Part shown: positions 7,202 to 14,898 of the stretch, one piece after another | How positions within the stretch are numbered: position 1 is the stretch's first letter | Layout of the letters: each line of letters begins with the position of its first letter | Assembly (NCBI RefSeq): GCF_033547095.1 | Contig: NZ_CP137852.1 | Span: forward strand, 1,915,501 to 1,979,500 | Origin: Sediminicoccus rosea | GTDB lineage: Bacteria > Pseudomonadota > Alphaproteobacteria > Acetobacterales > Acetobacteraceae | Direction: 5' to 3' | DNA length: 64,000 nt | Translations under genes and position numbers: made by a program | Notes under the pieces: generated by a model | The model's database searches: none | Seen by the model: only the letters and a program-made list of their open reading frames with translations | Told to the model about the DNA's origin: nothing

Positions 7202-9598
7202 TTACGCGATGGCGCCGAGCGCGCGAAGGATGCGCTCGGGCGTGAAGGGTTGTTCATGCACGCGGGCGTTCAGCGGGCGCAGCGCGTCATTGATGGCGTT
7301 CATGATGGCGCCGGGCGCGCCCGCCGTGCCGGCCTCGCCCGCGCCCTTGGCGCCGAGGAGCGATTCGCGCGTGGGCGTCTCCACATGGCCCACATGCATC
7401 TCCGGCATCTCGGCCGACATGGGGACCAGGTAGTCGGCCAGCGTCGTGGTCAGCAGATTGCCCTCGCTGTCATAGACGCAATGCTCGTAGAGCGCGCCGC
7501 CAATGCCCTGGACGATGCCGCCGCGGACCTGCTCATCCACCAGCATCGGGTTCACGACGCGGCCGCAATCCTCGACGCACCAATGCTCCAGCAGCTTCAC
7601 CATGCCCGTCATGGGGTCCACCTCGACCCAGCTCGCCTGGATGCCGTTGGTGAAAGCGAAGGGGTATTCCTTGGTGATGAAGTGGCGCGTCTGCACCAGC
7701 TCGCGCTGCAGGTCCTTGGGCAGGGTATCGCCGCGGAAATAGACGATGCGGCCGAGCTCATGCAGCGTCATCCGCTCGGCGCCCGTGGCCTTGTCGGTGA
7801 CGTGGCCCATGCTGATGTCGAGGCTCTCGGGGGCCGCCTGGAGCATGGCGCCGGCCACCTCCAGGATCTGCTGCTTCAGCGCGATGGCCGATTGCAGCGC
7901 GGCCTCGCCGCCGATGCCCGCGCCCCGGCACGCCCAGGTGCCGCCGCCATAGGGCGTGGTCTGGGTGTCGCCGGTGATGATCTTCACGCGGCTGACCGGT
8001 ACGCCCACGCCGTGTGCGACGATCTGCGCCAGGATGGCCTCCGTGCCCTGGCCTTGCTCCGTCACGCCGGAGGAGGCGACGATGGAGCCATCCGGGTCCA
8101 TCCGCACCGTGCAGCCATCCTGCGCCGAGATGCGCGCACCGCCGATGCCGTACATGAAGGGCGAGGGGTTGGTCAGCTCGATGAAGGCGGCGAAGCCAAG
8201 GCCGCGATAGACGCCGCGCTTGCGTGCCTCCTCCTGGTCGGCGCGGATCTTCGCGACCGGCACCATCTCGAGCAGCTTTTCGAGCGAGGCGTGGTGTGAC
8301 AGCCCCTCGAAGCGCATGCCGGGCGGCGAGGTGTAGGGATAGGCGTCGTCGCGGATCAGGTTGCGGCGGCGGATCTCGATCGGGTCCATGCCCAGCGCCT
8401 CGGCGGCGAGGTCCATCAGGCCCTCGGTCACGGCGGTGGCGATGGGGTGGCCGACCGCGCGATACTGGCAGGTGGGCGCCTTGTTCTGCAGCACCACGGT
8501 CGTCGTGCAGCGGTAGTTCTTGAAGTCGTAGGGCCCGCCGCAGAGGTTCACCACCTGGTTGCCCTCGATGGCGCTGGTGCGGGGATAGACTGAATAGGGC
8601 CCGATGCCGGTCAGGTCATCCACGTCGAAGGCGAGGACCTTGCCCTCGGTATCCACGGCAAGGCGGGCCTTGATGCGGTGGTCGCGCGCATGGATGTCGC
8701 TGGCGAAGGCCTCGAAGCGGTCGGCGATGAACTTCACCGGGCGGCCCAGAATGCGGGCCATCGCGGCGACGGCGACCTCATCCGGATAGACATGCACCTT
8801 GATGCCGAAGCTGCCGCCGACATCCTTGCAGATGACGCGGACATCGCCCTCCTCCATGCGGAGGTGCTTGGCGAAGACGCCCTGCATCATGTGCGGCGCC
8901 TGGGTGGAGTGATGCACCGTCAGCGTGCCATCGGCGCGGTTGTAGTCGGCGATGATGGAGCGCGGCTCCAGCGTCACGCCGGTGTGGCGGCCGGTAACGA
9001 AGCCGGCTTCCACCACCTTGTGCGCGGCGGCGAAGGCGCCCGCGACATCGCCCGTCTCGGCCGTGCGGGTGAAGACCAGGTTGTCGCCCAGCTCGGGATG
9101 GATGACGACGGCGCCGGGGGCGAGGGCGGTCTCCATGTCGGTCTGCGCGGGCAGGGGCTCGAACTCGATGCGCAGGGCCGCGACACCATCCTCGGCGGCG
9201 GCGCGCGTCTCCGCGACGACGGCCACGATGGGCTCGCCCTGCCAGGTGGCGCGGGTCAGCGGCAGCGGGTGCTGGGGTGCGGACTTCATCCCCTTGAGGT
9301 GATCGAGCGTCGCCACCCACGGGTCGCAGACCTTCGCGAGGTCAGCGCCGGTGAAGACGCGGATCACGCCGGGCACGGCCTCGGCGGCGCTGGTGTCGAT
9401 CGCGCCGATGCGCGCATGGGCGTGCGGGCTGCGGAGGAAGGCCGCATGGACCATGCGCGGCAGCACCACGTCATCCGTGTAGGTCGCGCGGCCCTGGACG
9501 AGCTTGGGCGCGTTCGGGCGCGGCACGGAGCGGCCGATGTAAGAATTCGGCAGGTCCTCGCGCGAGAGGCCGATCGAGGCGGGGGTGATCTCGTTCAT
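7202..9598 (-). CDS. xanthine dehydrogenase-family molybdopterin-binding subunit
   Basis: Catalytic large subunit of a molybdenum hydroxylase (CO dehydrogenase/xanthine dehydrogenase superfamily), 798 residues. The ATG at 9598 overlaps the stop of the 2Fe-2S gene by four bases; the frame stays open upstream but that is antisense-free shadow of the FeS gene, not a fusion. The catalytic base glutamate is present at 755 (KGAGEAGT). The active-site loop reads QYRAVGHP around 378-385, not the AYxCSFR loop of form I CO dehydrogenase, so CO oxidation is unlikely. It more likely hydroxylates an aromatic or N-heterocyclic compound. It is followed by TRAP transporter genes. Confidence 0.94.
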   Translation of the reverse strand: MNEITPASIGLSREDLPNSYIGRSVPRPNAPKLVQGRATYTDDVVLPRMVHAAFLRSPHAHARIGAIDTSAAEAVPGVIRVFTGADLAKVCDPWVATLDHLKGMKSAPQHPLPLTRATWQGEPIVAVVAETRAAAEDGVAALRIEFEPLPAQTDMETALAPGAVVIHPELGDNLVFTRTAETGDVAGAFAAAHKVVEAGFVTGRHTGVTLEPRSIIADYNRADGTLTVHHSTQAPHMMQGVFAKHLRMEEGDVRVICKDVGGSFGIKVHVYPDEVAVAAMARILGRPVKFIADRFEAFASDIHARDHRIKARLAVDTEGKVLAFDVDDLTGIGPYSVYPRTSAIEGNQVVNLCGGPYDFKNYRCTTTVVLQNKAPTCQYRAVGHPIATAVTEGLMDLAAEALGMDPIEIRRRNLIRDDAYPYTSPPGMRFEGLSHHASLEKLLEMVPVAKIRADQEEARKRGVYRGLGFAAFIELTNPSPFMYGIGGARISAQDGCTVRMDPDGSIVASSGVTEQGQGTEAILAQIVAHGVGVPVSRVKIITGDTQTTPYGGGTWACRGAGIGGEAALQSAIALKQQILEVAGAMLQAAPESLDISMGHVTDKATGAERMTLHELGRIVYFRGDTLPKDLQRELVQTRHFITKEYPFAFTNGIQASWVEVDPMTGMVKLLEHWCVEDCGRVVNPMLVDEQVRGGIVQGIGGALYEHCVYDSEGNLLTTTLADYLVPMSAEMPEMHVGHVETPTRESLLGAKGAGEAGTAGAPGAIMNAINDALRPLNARVHEQPFTPERILRALGAIA

Positions 9599-10077
9599 GC
9601 GTGTTCGGCCCGCGCCTTGAGGGTGTCCTCGACCGCGTCCACGATGGCCTGGTAGCCGGTGCAGCGGCAGTAATTGCCGGAGAGATGCTCGCGGATCTCG
9701 GCGCGGCTCGGCGTGCCGCCCCCGGCTTCCTTGGCATGCGCCAGGATATCGGCCGCGGTCATGATCATCCCCGGCGTGCAGAAACCGCATTGCGCGGCGT
9801 TGCGCGCGACGAAATTGGCCTGGAGATCGGCCACCTCGCCGCTGTCGGACAGGCCCTCGATGGTCACCACCTCGGCGCCGTCGAGGCTGGCGGCCAGCAC
9901 GAGGCAGCCGCGCACGATTTCGCCATCCACGCGCACCGTGCAGGCGCCGCAGACGCCATGCTCGCAACCGGCATGGGAGCCGGTGAGGCCGAGGTCGAGA
10001 CGGAGGAAGTCGATCAGGTGGCGGCGGGGCTCGACATGGCGCGTCACGCGCTCGCCATTCACGGTCAGGGTGATCAT
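9595..10077 (-). CDS. (2Fe-2S)-binding subunit of molybdenum hydroxylase
   Basis: Small subunit of 160 residues that carries two [2Fe-2S] clusters and passes electrons from the Mo centre to FAD. The plant-ferredoxin-like cluster ligands are Cys38, Cys43, Cys46 and Cys58 (GCEHGVCGACTV...GC). The second, helical-domain cluster ligands are Cys97, Cys100, Cys137 and Cys139 (CGFC...CRC). All eight are present. It overlaps both neighbours by ATGA (4 bases), which indicates translational coupling of the three subunits. Confidence 0.96.
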   Translation of the reverse strand: MITLTVNGERVTRHVEPRRHLIDFLRLDLGLTGSHAGCEHGVCGACTVRVDGEIVRGCLVLAASLDGAEVVTIEGLSDSGEVADLQANFVARNAAQCGFCTPGMIMTAADILAHAKEAGGGTPSRAEIREHLSGNYCRCTGYQAIVDAVEDTLKARAEHA

Positions 10078-10940
10078 GCGGCCATCTCCGTGGCAGTCAG
10101 GAAGCCGTTCAGCACGCGGCCGGTCAGCACGCGGGCCAGGTGGCGTTTCATCTCAGGCGGGCCATGCAGGTCCTGCGGCGGGTCGAGATCCTGGGCCAGC
10201 GCGGCCTGGGCGGCGGCGATGGCGGCGGCGTCGAGCGCGCGGCCTTCCAGCGCGGCGGAAGCGCGGGCGGCCAGCACCGGGCCATTGCCCACGCCGAAAT
10301 AGACGAGGCGCGGCGCCACGACGCGCCCACCCTCCAGCCGCAGCGCGGCGGCGAGGCCGGCCATCGCATAGTCGCCCGACCGGCGCGCGACTTCCTGGAT
10401 GGCGGAGAGGCGCGCGGCCAGCGGGATTTCCACGGCGGCGATGATCTCGCCCGGGTTCAGTGCGGTCTGGAGCAGGTCGGTGAAGAAGTCGCGCGCCGGG
10501 ATGCGCCGCTCGCCGGTGGCGGAGGCCGTCACCACCACCGCATCCAGCGCCACGATGCAGGCGGGCAGTTCGGCCGCCGGATCGGCATAGGCGAGGCTGC
10601 CGCCGATGGTCCCGCGGTTGCGGATGGCCGGGTGGGCGATCAGCGGCACGGCGCCGGTCAGCAGCGGCGCGTGCTGCGCCACCAGCGCATCGCGCCCCAG
10701 CTCGGCATGGCGCGTCAGCGCGCCGATTCGCAGAACGCCATCCGTCATGCGGATGCCGCGCAGTTCGGGGATGCGGGTGATGTCCACGAGCGTGCCGGGT
10801 TCGGAAAGACGGAAGGCGAGGGTGGCGAGCAGCGTCTGCCCGCCCGCGATGATCTGCGCCGATGCGCCGTGCTGCGCGAGCACCGACCAGAGGTCGGGCA
10901 GGCTCGCGGCGCGGACATAGCCCATGGCCGGCCACTTCAT
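10074..10940 (-). CDS. FAD-binding subunit of molybdenum hydroxylase
   Basis: Medium subunit of 288 residues with FAD-binding PCMH fold. The flavin motifs IIAGGQTLLATLAFRL (near 32-47) and TIGGSLAYADPAAELP (near 106-121) are typical of CoxM-type subunits. The start is ATG at 10940 (MKWPAMGYVRA), preceded by GGGAGAA; the longer open frame upstream runs across the regulator promoter region and is rejected. It is the first gene of the six-gene hydroxylase-TRAP operon and is divergent from a TetR regulator with a 118-base gap. Confidence 0.94.
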   Translation of the reverse strand: MKWPAMGYVRAASLPDLWSVLAQHGASAQIIAGGQTLLATLAFRLSEPGTLVDITRIPELRGIRMTDGVLRIGALTRHAELGRDALVAQHAPLLTGAVPLIAHPAIRNRGTIGGSLAYADPAAELPACIVALDAVVVTASATGERRIPARDFFTDLLQTALNPGEIIAAVEIPLAARLSAIQEVARRSGDYAMAGLAAALRLEGGRVVAPRLVYFGVGNGPVLAARASAALEGRALDAAAIAAAQAALAQDLDPPQDLHGPPEMKRHLARVLTGRVLNGFLTATEMAA

Positions 10941-10979
10941 GAACGATTTCTCCCAATCGACGTCTTGGTAGGGTCTTGT

Positions 10980-10993
10980 TGATCGAATGATCA
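10980..10993. promoter_or_regulatory. dyad TGATC-GAAT-GATCA, candidate TetR operator
   Basis: A perfect 5-base inverted repeat (TGATC, spacer GAAT, GATCA) sits in the 118-base region between the hydroxylase operon start (10940) and the TetR gene start (11059). Size, symmetry and place fit an operator for the divergent TetR protein. This is inference from position; no second copy was seen nearby. Confidence 0.45.
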
Positions 10994-11058
10994 CCGGCCC
11001 CCCTTTCCTGTCAAGCCATCCCGGTTTCAGATGGACGCAGCAAGCAGGAGGAGGCCCC

Positions 11059-11658
11059 GTGGAGGGCAGCATCACGCGCCGCAGGCTCGAGCCGGCGGCC
11101 CGGCGCGAGGAGATCATCCGCGCCGCCGTCGCCTATTTCGCCGAGGTCGGCTTCGGTGGACCGACGCGCGACCTGGCGCGGCGGGCGGGCGTCACACAGG
11201 CGCTGCTCTACAAGTATTTCGCAAGCAAGGCCGAACTGCGCGAGGCGGTGTTCGAGCGCGTCTATCTCGGCCGCATCGCGCCGCATTGGCTGGACGAGCT
11301 GCGCGACCGCACGGTGCCGATCCGCGCCCGGCTCTGCCGCTTCTACGGCGAATACACCCGCGCCATCTTCACCTATGAATGGATGCGCATCTTCATGTGG
11401 GCCGGCCTGGACGGCGATGCGCTGAACCGCCGCTACCTCGAGCATGTGAGCGCGCTGTTGCTGGCGCCGATGCGCGACGAGATCACCGCCGCGGCGGAAG
11501 GCCGATGGGCGCCGGGGATGGAGGATCTGTGGAACCTCCATGGCGGCATCATCTATCTCGGCATCCGCCGGCACATCTACCATCTGCCGGTGCCGGAGGA
11601 TGTGACGCCGGTGATCGAGGCGGCGGTGGACCGGTTCCTGGCGCCGCTCGGGGCATGA
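11059..11658 (+). CDS. TetR/AcrR family transcriptional regulator
   Basis: One-component regulator of 199 residues. The N-terminal helix-turn-helix is clear (REEIIRAAVAYFAEVGFGGPTRDLARRAGVTQALLYKYFASKAEL). The C-terminal ligand domain is not similar to a subfamily I recognise. I place the start at GTG 11059, which has AGGAGGAGG directly upstream; the frame is open further 5' to 10987. It is divergent from the molybdenum hydroxylase-TRAP operon and most likely controls it in response to the substrate or an intermediate. Confidence 0.9.
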   Translation: MEGSITRRRLEPAARREEIIRAAVAYFAEVGFGGPTRDLARRAGVTQALLYKYFASKAELREAVFERVYLGRIAPHWLDELRDRTVPIRARLCRFYGEYTRAIFTYEWMRIFMWAGLDGDALNRRYLEHVSALLLAPMRDEITAAAEGRWAPGMEDLWNLHGGIIYLGIRRHIYHLPVPEDVTPVIEAAVDRFLAPLGA

Positions 11659-11701
11659 ACCGCCAAGCTGATGTCACCGAAGCGGTGAAGCCTGCTTCCG
11701 G

Positions 11702-11980
11702 CTAAGGCGTGGCGTCCGGCTCCACGCCCATGGCGCGCAGCCGGCGCCGCAATTCGTAGAGCTGGTCGAGCAGGGAGAGGACGACGGGCAGCGCCTCCTC
11801 GTTCACCGCCATGTCGTGGCGCAGTTCCAGGATCAGGCGCACGCGTTCCACATCCAGCTCGGTGAAGACGAGCTGGCCGCCCTCGCGCTCGGGCCGCACA
11901 TGGCCCTCGGTGATCCAGCCTTGCAGGTCCTCGATGCGCAGGCGGGTGAAGCGGGCGCAAAGGATGTCGAGCGTGATCAT
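11702..11980 (-). CDS. cbpM: chaperone modulator CbpM
   Basis: Small MerR-like protein of 92 residues that in characterised bacteria binds the J-domain of CbpA and inhibits it. The N-terminal winged-helix-like part (ITLDILCARFTRLRIEDLQGWI) and the C-terminal coiled segment (VVLSLLDQLYELRRRLRAMG) match the family. Its ATG overlaps the stop of the DnaJ-like gene by four bases, the standard cbpA-cbpM arrangement. Confidence 0.88.
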   Translation of the reverse strand: MITLDILCARFTRLRIEDLQGWITEGHVRPEREGGQLVFTELDVERVRLILELRHDMAVNEEALPVVLSLLDQLYELRRRLRAMGVEPDATP

Positions 11981-12897
11981 GGCGTTTCCCCCAGCCCGGC
12001 GCGGGGATCCTCTGGCTGCTCGGGCGTCCAGTCGCGCAGGAAGGCTTTCAGCGCCTCATCCGCGGCGCCGATCACGATGCGCGGCGTGAGGAAGAGATCG
12101 CCCGCCTCGCGCCCGCCATGGGCGGCGACGCCGCGGCCGCGCAGGCGGATCTGACGGCCGGAATCGCTGCCCTCCGGCAGGGTGACGCGCAGCGGGCCGC
12201 CCGGTGTCGGCACCAGCACCGGGCCACCGAGCACCGCCTCCTTCAGCGTCACCGGCAGCTCCATGTGCAGGTCGAAGCCGTCGCGGCGGTAGAGTTTGTC
12301 CTCCGCCACCTCGAGTTCGATCAGCGCGTCACCGGCCGGGCCGCCATTGCGGCCGGGCCCGCCTTGTCCGCGCAGCCGCAGCACCTGGCCGGTCTCGACG
12401 CCGGGCGGGATCTTCACGCTGAGGCTGCGGCCATCGGGCAGGGTGAGCGTCTCGGTCGCACCCTGCACCGCGTGCAGGAAGGGCACGGCCAGCCGGTAGC
12501 TTTCGTCCTGGCCGCGGCGGGGCGCGGATTCGGCGCGGCGGCGCTGCTCGAAGAGATCGGCGAAGAGATCCTCGAACACCTCGGCCTCGGGCCGCTGGCC
12601 GTAGCGGGCGCCGTATTTCTCGCCGGTGGGCTGCTCGGCATATTGGCGATAGCCGCCGGCCGGGCGCTGCTCCTGGCCCTCGGCGTCGATCTCGCCGCGG
12701 TCGAAGCGGGCGCGCTTCTCGGGGTCGCTCAGCAGGTCATTGGCGGCGGAGACCGCCTTGAAGCGGGCCTCGGCCTCGGGCTTGCCGGGGTTGAGGTCGG
12801 GGTGGTGCTGGCGGGCCAGCTTGCGATAGGCCGCCTTGATCGCCTCGGGCGAGGCGTCCCTCGGGACACCCAGCGTCTTGTAGGGGTCTTCGGCCAT
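11977..12897 (-). CDS. cbpA: DnaJ-like co-chaperone CbpA
   Basis: J-domain co-chaperone of 306 residues that stimulates DnaK. The J-domain occupies residues 1-70 with the HPD motif at 32-34. A Gly/Arg/Gln-rich linker follows (about 75-130), then two substrate-binding beta-domains (SLSVKIPPGVETGQVLRLRG near 160, and LRVTLPEGSDSGRQIRLRGRG near 235). The zinc-finger cysteines of DnaJ itself are absent, which separates CbpA from DnaJ. It is coupled to cbpM by a 4-base overlap. Confidence 0.92.
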   Translation of the reverse strand: MAEDPYKTLGVPRDASPEAIKAAYRKLARQHHPDLNPGKPEAEARFKAVSAANDLLSDPEKRARFDRGEIDAEGQEQRPAGGYRQYAEQPTGEKYGARYGQRPEAEVFEDLFADLFEQRRRAESAPRRGQDESYRLAVPFLHAVQGATETLTLPDGRSLSVKIPPGVETGQVLRLRGQGGPGRNGGPAGDALIELEVAEDKLYRRDGFDLHMELPVTLKEAVLGGPVLVPTPGGPLRVTLPEGSDSGRQIRLRGRGVAAHGGREAGDLFLTPRIVIGAADEALKAFLRDWTPEQPEDPRAGLGETP

Positions 12898-12924
12898 GGA
12901 TTTCTCCTTCAGGCCAGGATGGCA

Positions 12925-13407
12925 TCACCCGTCGGCGCGGGGAACCCAGGGCAGGCGCGCCACCTCGATCCCCTCCTCGCGCAGGGCCTCGGCCTCGGCC
13001 TCCGTCGCCTCGCCATAGATGCCGCGCGGCTCGGCCTCGCCCTCATGGATGCGGCGGGCTTCCTTGGCGAAATCCTTGCCGAGATAGTCGCAGTTCTTCT
13101 CGATCTCCTGCCGCATGCGCTGCAGCAGGGCGACGACCTGCGCCGGCATGGGGCCGGCGGCAAGGCGCGGCGTCTGGCTGTCCGCCTCGGCCTTGGGCGG
13201 CTCGGCCGGAACGGCCGCGGGCGCGCGGCCCTTCACGCCCGGGGTCTTGCGGATGGCGGGCGCCATCAGCGCCTTGCTCACCCGGGTGTCGCCACAGACC
13301 GGGCAATCCACCAGGCCTGCTGCGGCCATGCGGTCATAGGCGGCGCTGTCCTTGAACCAGCTTTCGAATTCATGCGCGTTGTCGCAGCGGAGCGAGAAGC
13401 GGATCAT
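12925..13407 (-). CDS. DUF1178 family protein
   Basis: Cytoplasmic protein of 160 residues with the DUF1178 pattern: MIRFSLRCDNAHEFESWFKDSAAYD at the start, a CPVCG pair (Cys35, Cys38), and a conserved C-terminal segment with GIYGEATEAEAEALREEGIEV. The cysteines suggest a small zinc site. Function unknown. In many alphaproteobacteria it sits downstream of grxC and a nitrilase-like gene; here the nitrilase-like gene is missing from that position. Confidence 0.92.
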   Translation of the reverse strand: MIRFSLRCDNAHEFESWFKDSAAYDRMAAAGLVDCPVCGDTRVSKALMAPAIRKTPGVKGRAPAAVPAEPPKAEADSQTPRLAAGPMPAQVVALLQRMRQEIEKNCDYLGKDFAKEARRIHEGEAEPRGIYGEATEAEAEALREEGIEVARLPWVPRADG

Positions 13408-13511
13408 CCCTTCATACCTTCATCGGGCCGGCCAAGACGGGGCCAGTCACCTGCATGTCACATGGGGAGCGCGTGGGTGATTTTGAGGGGGCGATGGCGA
13501 GGGCCTGCGCC

Positions 13512-13769
13512 TCAGCCGGCGAGCAGCGCGTCGAGCTTGCCCGCGCGGTCGAGTGCCACGAGGTCATCCGATCCGCCGATCGCCTGCCCGTTGATGAAGA
13601 TCTGCGGGACGGTGGTGCGGCCGCCAGAGCGGGCGATGGCGTCCTTGCGCGCCTGGCTGCCATGCGGCGCGTCGAATTCCTCGAAGTTCGCGCCCCGCTT
13701 GGTCAGCAGCGCGCGGGCGCGGTCGCAATAGGGGCAGAAGGCGGTGGTGTAGATTTCGATCTTGGCCAT
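13512..13769 (-). CDS. grxC: glutaredoxin 3
   Basis: Dithiol glutaredoxin of 85 residues that reduces disulfides and glutathione mixed disulfides in the cytoplasm. The active site CPYC is at residues 12-15, followed by the TVP cis-proline loop (RTTVPQIFING) and the GG-SDD glutathione-binding segment. Length is exactly that of GrxC. It lies between the small membrane protein gene and DUF1178 on the same strand. Confidence 0.95.
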   Translation of the reverse strand: MAKIEIYTTAFCPYCDRARALLTKRGANFEEFDAPHGSQARKDAIARSGGRTTVPQIFINGQAIGGSDDLVALDRAGKLDALLAG

Positions 13770-13809
13770 GGGCCCAATACGCCGTGGGGCGCCCCCGGCG
13801 TCAAGCTGG

Positions 13810-14052
13810 TCAGTTCCCGAGGATCGAGAGCAGCAGGGCCGCGAGGCCGAGCCCGAGGCCCAGCGCCCCGGTCAGCAGGACGAAGAAGCCGCGCCACTCC
13901 GAGCCATCCAGGCCGAAGAGCGGGCTGTTCTGCGTGGTCGGCCGCGTGCCGTCCATGTTGAAGCGGTGCTCCGGCTGGCTCGTCAGGAAGCCGTCGAAGG
14001 GCGAGGTGGGACCTGTGCCCGGGGTCTGGAAGTTGCGGCCGTCGAAGGGCAT
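13810..14052 (-). CDS. small membrane protein of unknown function
   Basis: An 80-residue protein. The first 50 residues are polar and rich in Pro, Gly, Asn and Thr; residues about 54-78 form one hydrophobic helix (FFVLLTGALGLGLGLAALLLSIL), so it is probably a tail-anchored membrane protein. I do not recognise a family. It sits in frame and on the same strand between comF and grxC, 40 bases before grxC, and the codon use matches the neighbours. Confidence 0.7.
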   Translation of the reverse strand: MPFDGRNFQTPGTGPTSPFDGFLTSQPEHRFNMDGTRPTTQNSPLFGLDGSEWRGFFVLLTGALGLGLGLAALLLSILGN

Positions 14053-14063
14053 GGCGCCTGCTC

Positions 14064-14086
14064 CATCCTGTTACCGGGGCAGGATG
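14064..14086. repeat. 7-base inverted repeat upstream of the small membrane protein gene
   Basis: CATCCTG at 14064-14070 and CAGGATG at 14080-14086 form a perfect inverted repeat with a 9-base spacer, in the 76-base gap between comF and the 80-residue protein gene. It could fold as a hairpin in the intercistronic RNA or bind a regulator. No T-run follows, so it is not a clear terminator. Confidence 0.3.
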
Positions 14087-14128
14087 CGCGCGAGAGATTG
14101 ACAAAGGATTAAGGCGGACCTGCCGGAA

Positions 14129-14875
14129 TCAGGCGGGCCGCTCGATCCGCGGGTCGGACACGCGGGCGGCGGCCAGCACCATCACCTCCGCCGCGCCGGC
14201 CGCGAGCAGCACCCGCGCGCAGGCATCGGCCGTGGCGCCGCTGGTCAGAACGTCATCCACCAGCAGCACGCGCTTGCCGTGCAGCCGGGCGGGCGCGCCC
14301 GGAGCGAGGCCAAAGGCGCCCTCCAGCACCGCCTCCCGCGCGCGGGCGCCGAGCTCACCGAGCGGCTGAGTGGCGCGCTGCCGGCGCAGCAGCATGGGCG
14401 CATGCGGCACCCGGCTCAGCCGCGCCAGCCGCGCCGCCAGCAGCGCCGCCTGGTTATGCCGCCGCCGGAAGAGGCGCCAGCGGTGCAGTGGGACCGGCAC
14501 CAGAAGCTCGGCACGGCGCAGCAGGTCGGCCCCGGCGCGGGCCATGTGCCGGGCGAGGGGGGCGGCCAGCTCCGTCCTGTCGCGATGCTTGAAGGGCAAG
14601 ATCAGCGCCTTGGCGCCCGCGTCATAGCGCAATGCGGCGCGGGCCTGGGCGAAGGCGGGCGGCGCGGTGACGCAGGCCTCGCACCATAGCGCCTCCAGAT
14701 GCGGGATGCCGGCGCCAGCATGCGGGAAAGGCACGCCGCAGCGGTCGCAGAGCGGCGCGGTGACGAAGGCAAGGCTGCCGAAGCAGTTGGGGCATTGCCC
14801 ACCCTGGGCGCCGACCGGCGCCTCGCAGGTCAGGCAGGTGGGCGGCAGCAGCGCATCCAGGATGCCGCCGCCCAA
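14129..14875 (-). CDS. ComF family phosphoribosyltransferase-like protein
   Basis: Protein of 248 residues with an N-terminal cysteine cluster (CLTC, CPNC, CDRC, CEAC between residues 14 and 70), probably a zinc ribbon, and a C-terminal type I phosphoribosyltransferase fold with the PRPP motif VLLVDDVLTSGAT. ComF proteins are linked to DNA uptake in competent bacteria, but in alphaproteobacteria the role is not established. Its place near grxC, DUF1178 and an NDUFAF5-like methyltransferase is a conserved neighbourhood. Confidence 0.9.
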   Translation of the reverse strand: MGGGILDALLPPTCLTCEAPVGAQGGQCPNCFGSLAFVTAPLCDRCGVPFPHAGAGIPHLEALWCEACVTAPPAFAQARAALRYDAGAKALILPFKHRDRTELAAPLARHMARAGADLLRRAELLVPVPLHRWRLFRRRHNQAALLAARLARLSRVPHAPMLLRRQRATQPLGELGARAREAVLEGAFGLAPGAPARLHGKRVLLVDDVLTSGATADACARVLLAAGAAEVMVLAAARVSDPRIERPA

Positions 14876-14898
14876 TCTGCGGAAGGTGGTTGTCGCCC

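Noticed and set aside
7202-9967. Fusion of the 2Fe-2S and molybdenum subunits as one 921-residue protein
   Set aside because: The extra N-terminus is the FeS gene read in the wrong frame; the true FeS gene with all eight cysteines lies in the next frame with an ATGA junction.
7202-10940. Form I aerobic CO dehydrogenase (CoxMSL)
   Set aside because: The large-subunit loop lacks the AYxCSFR motif and no cox accessory genes are present.
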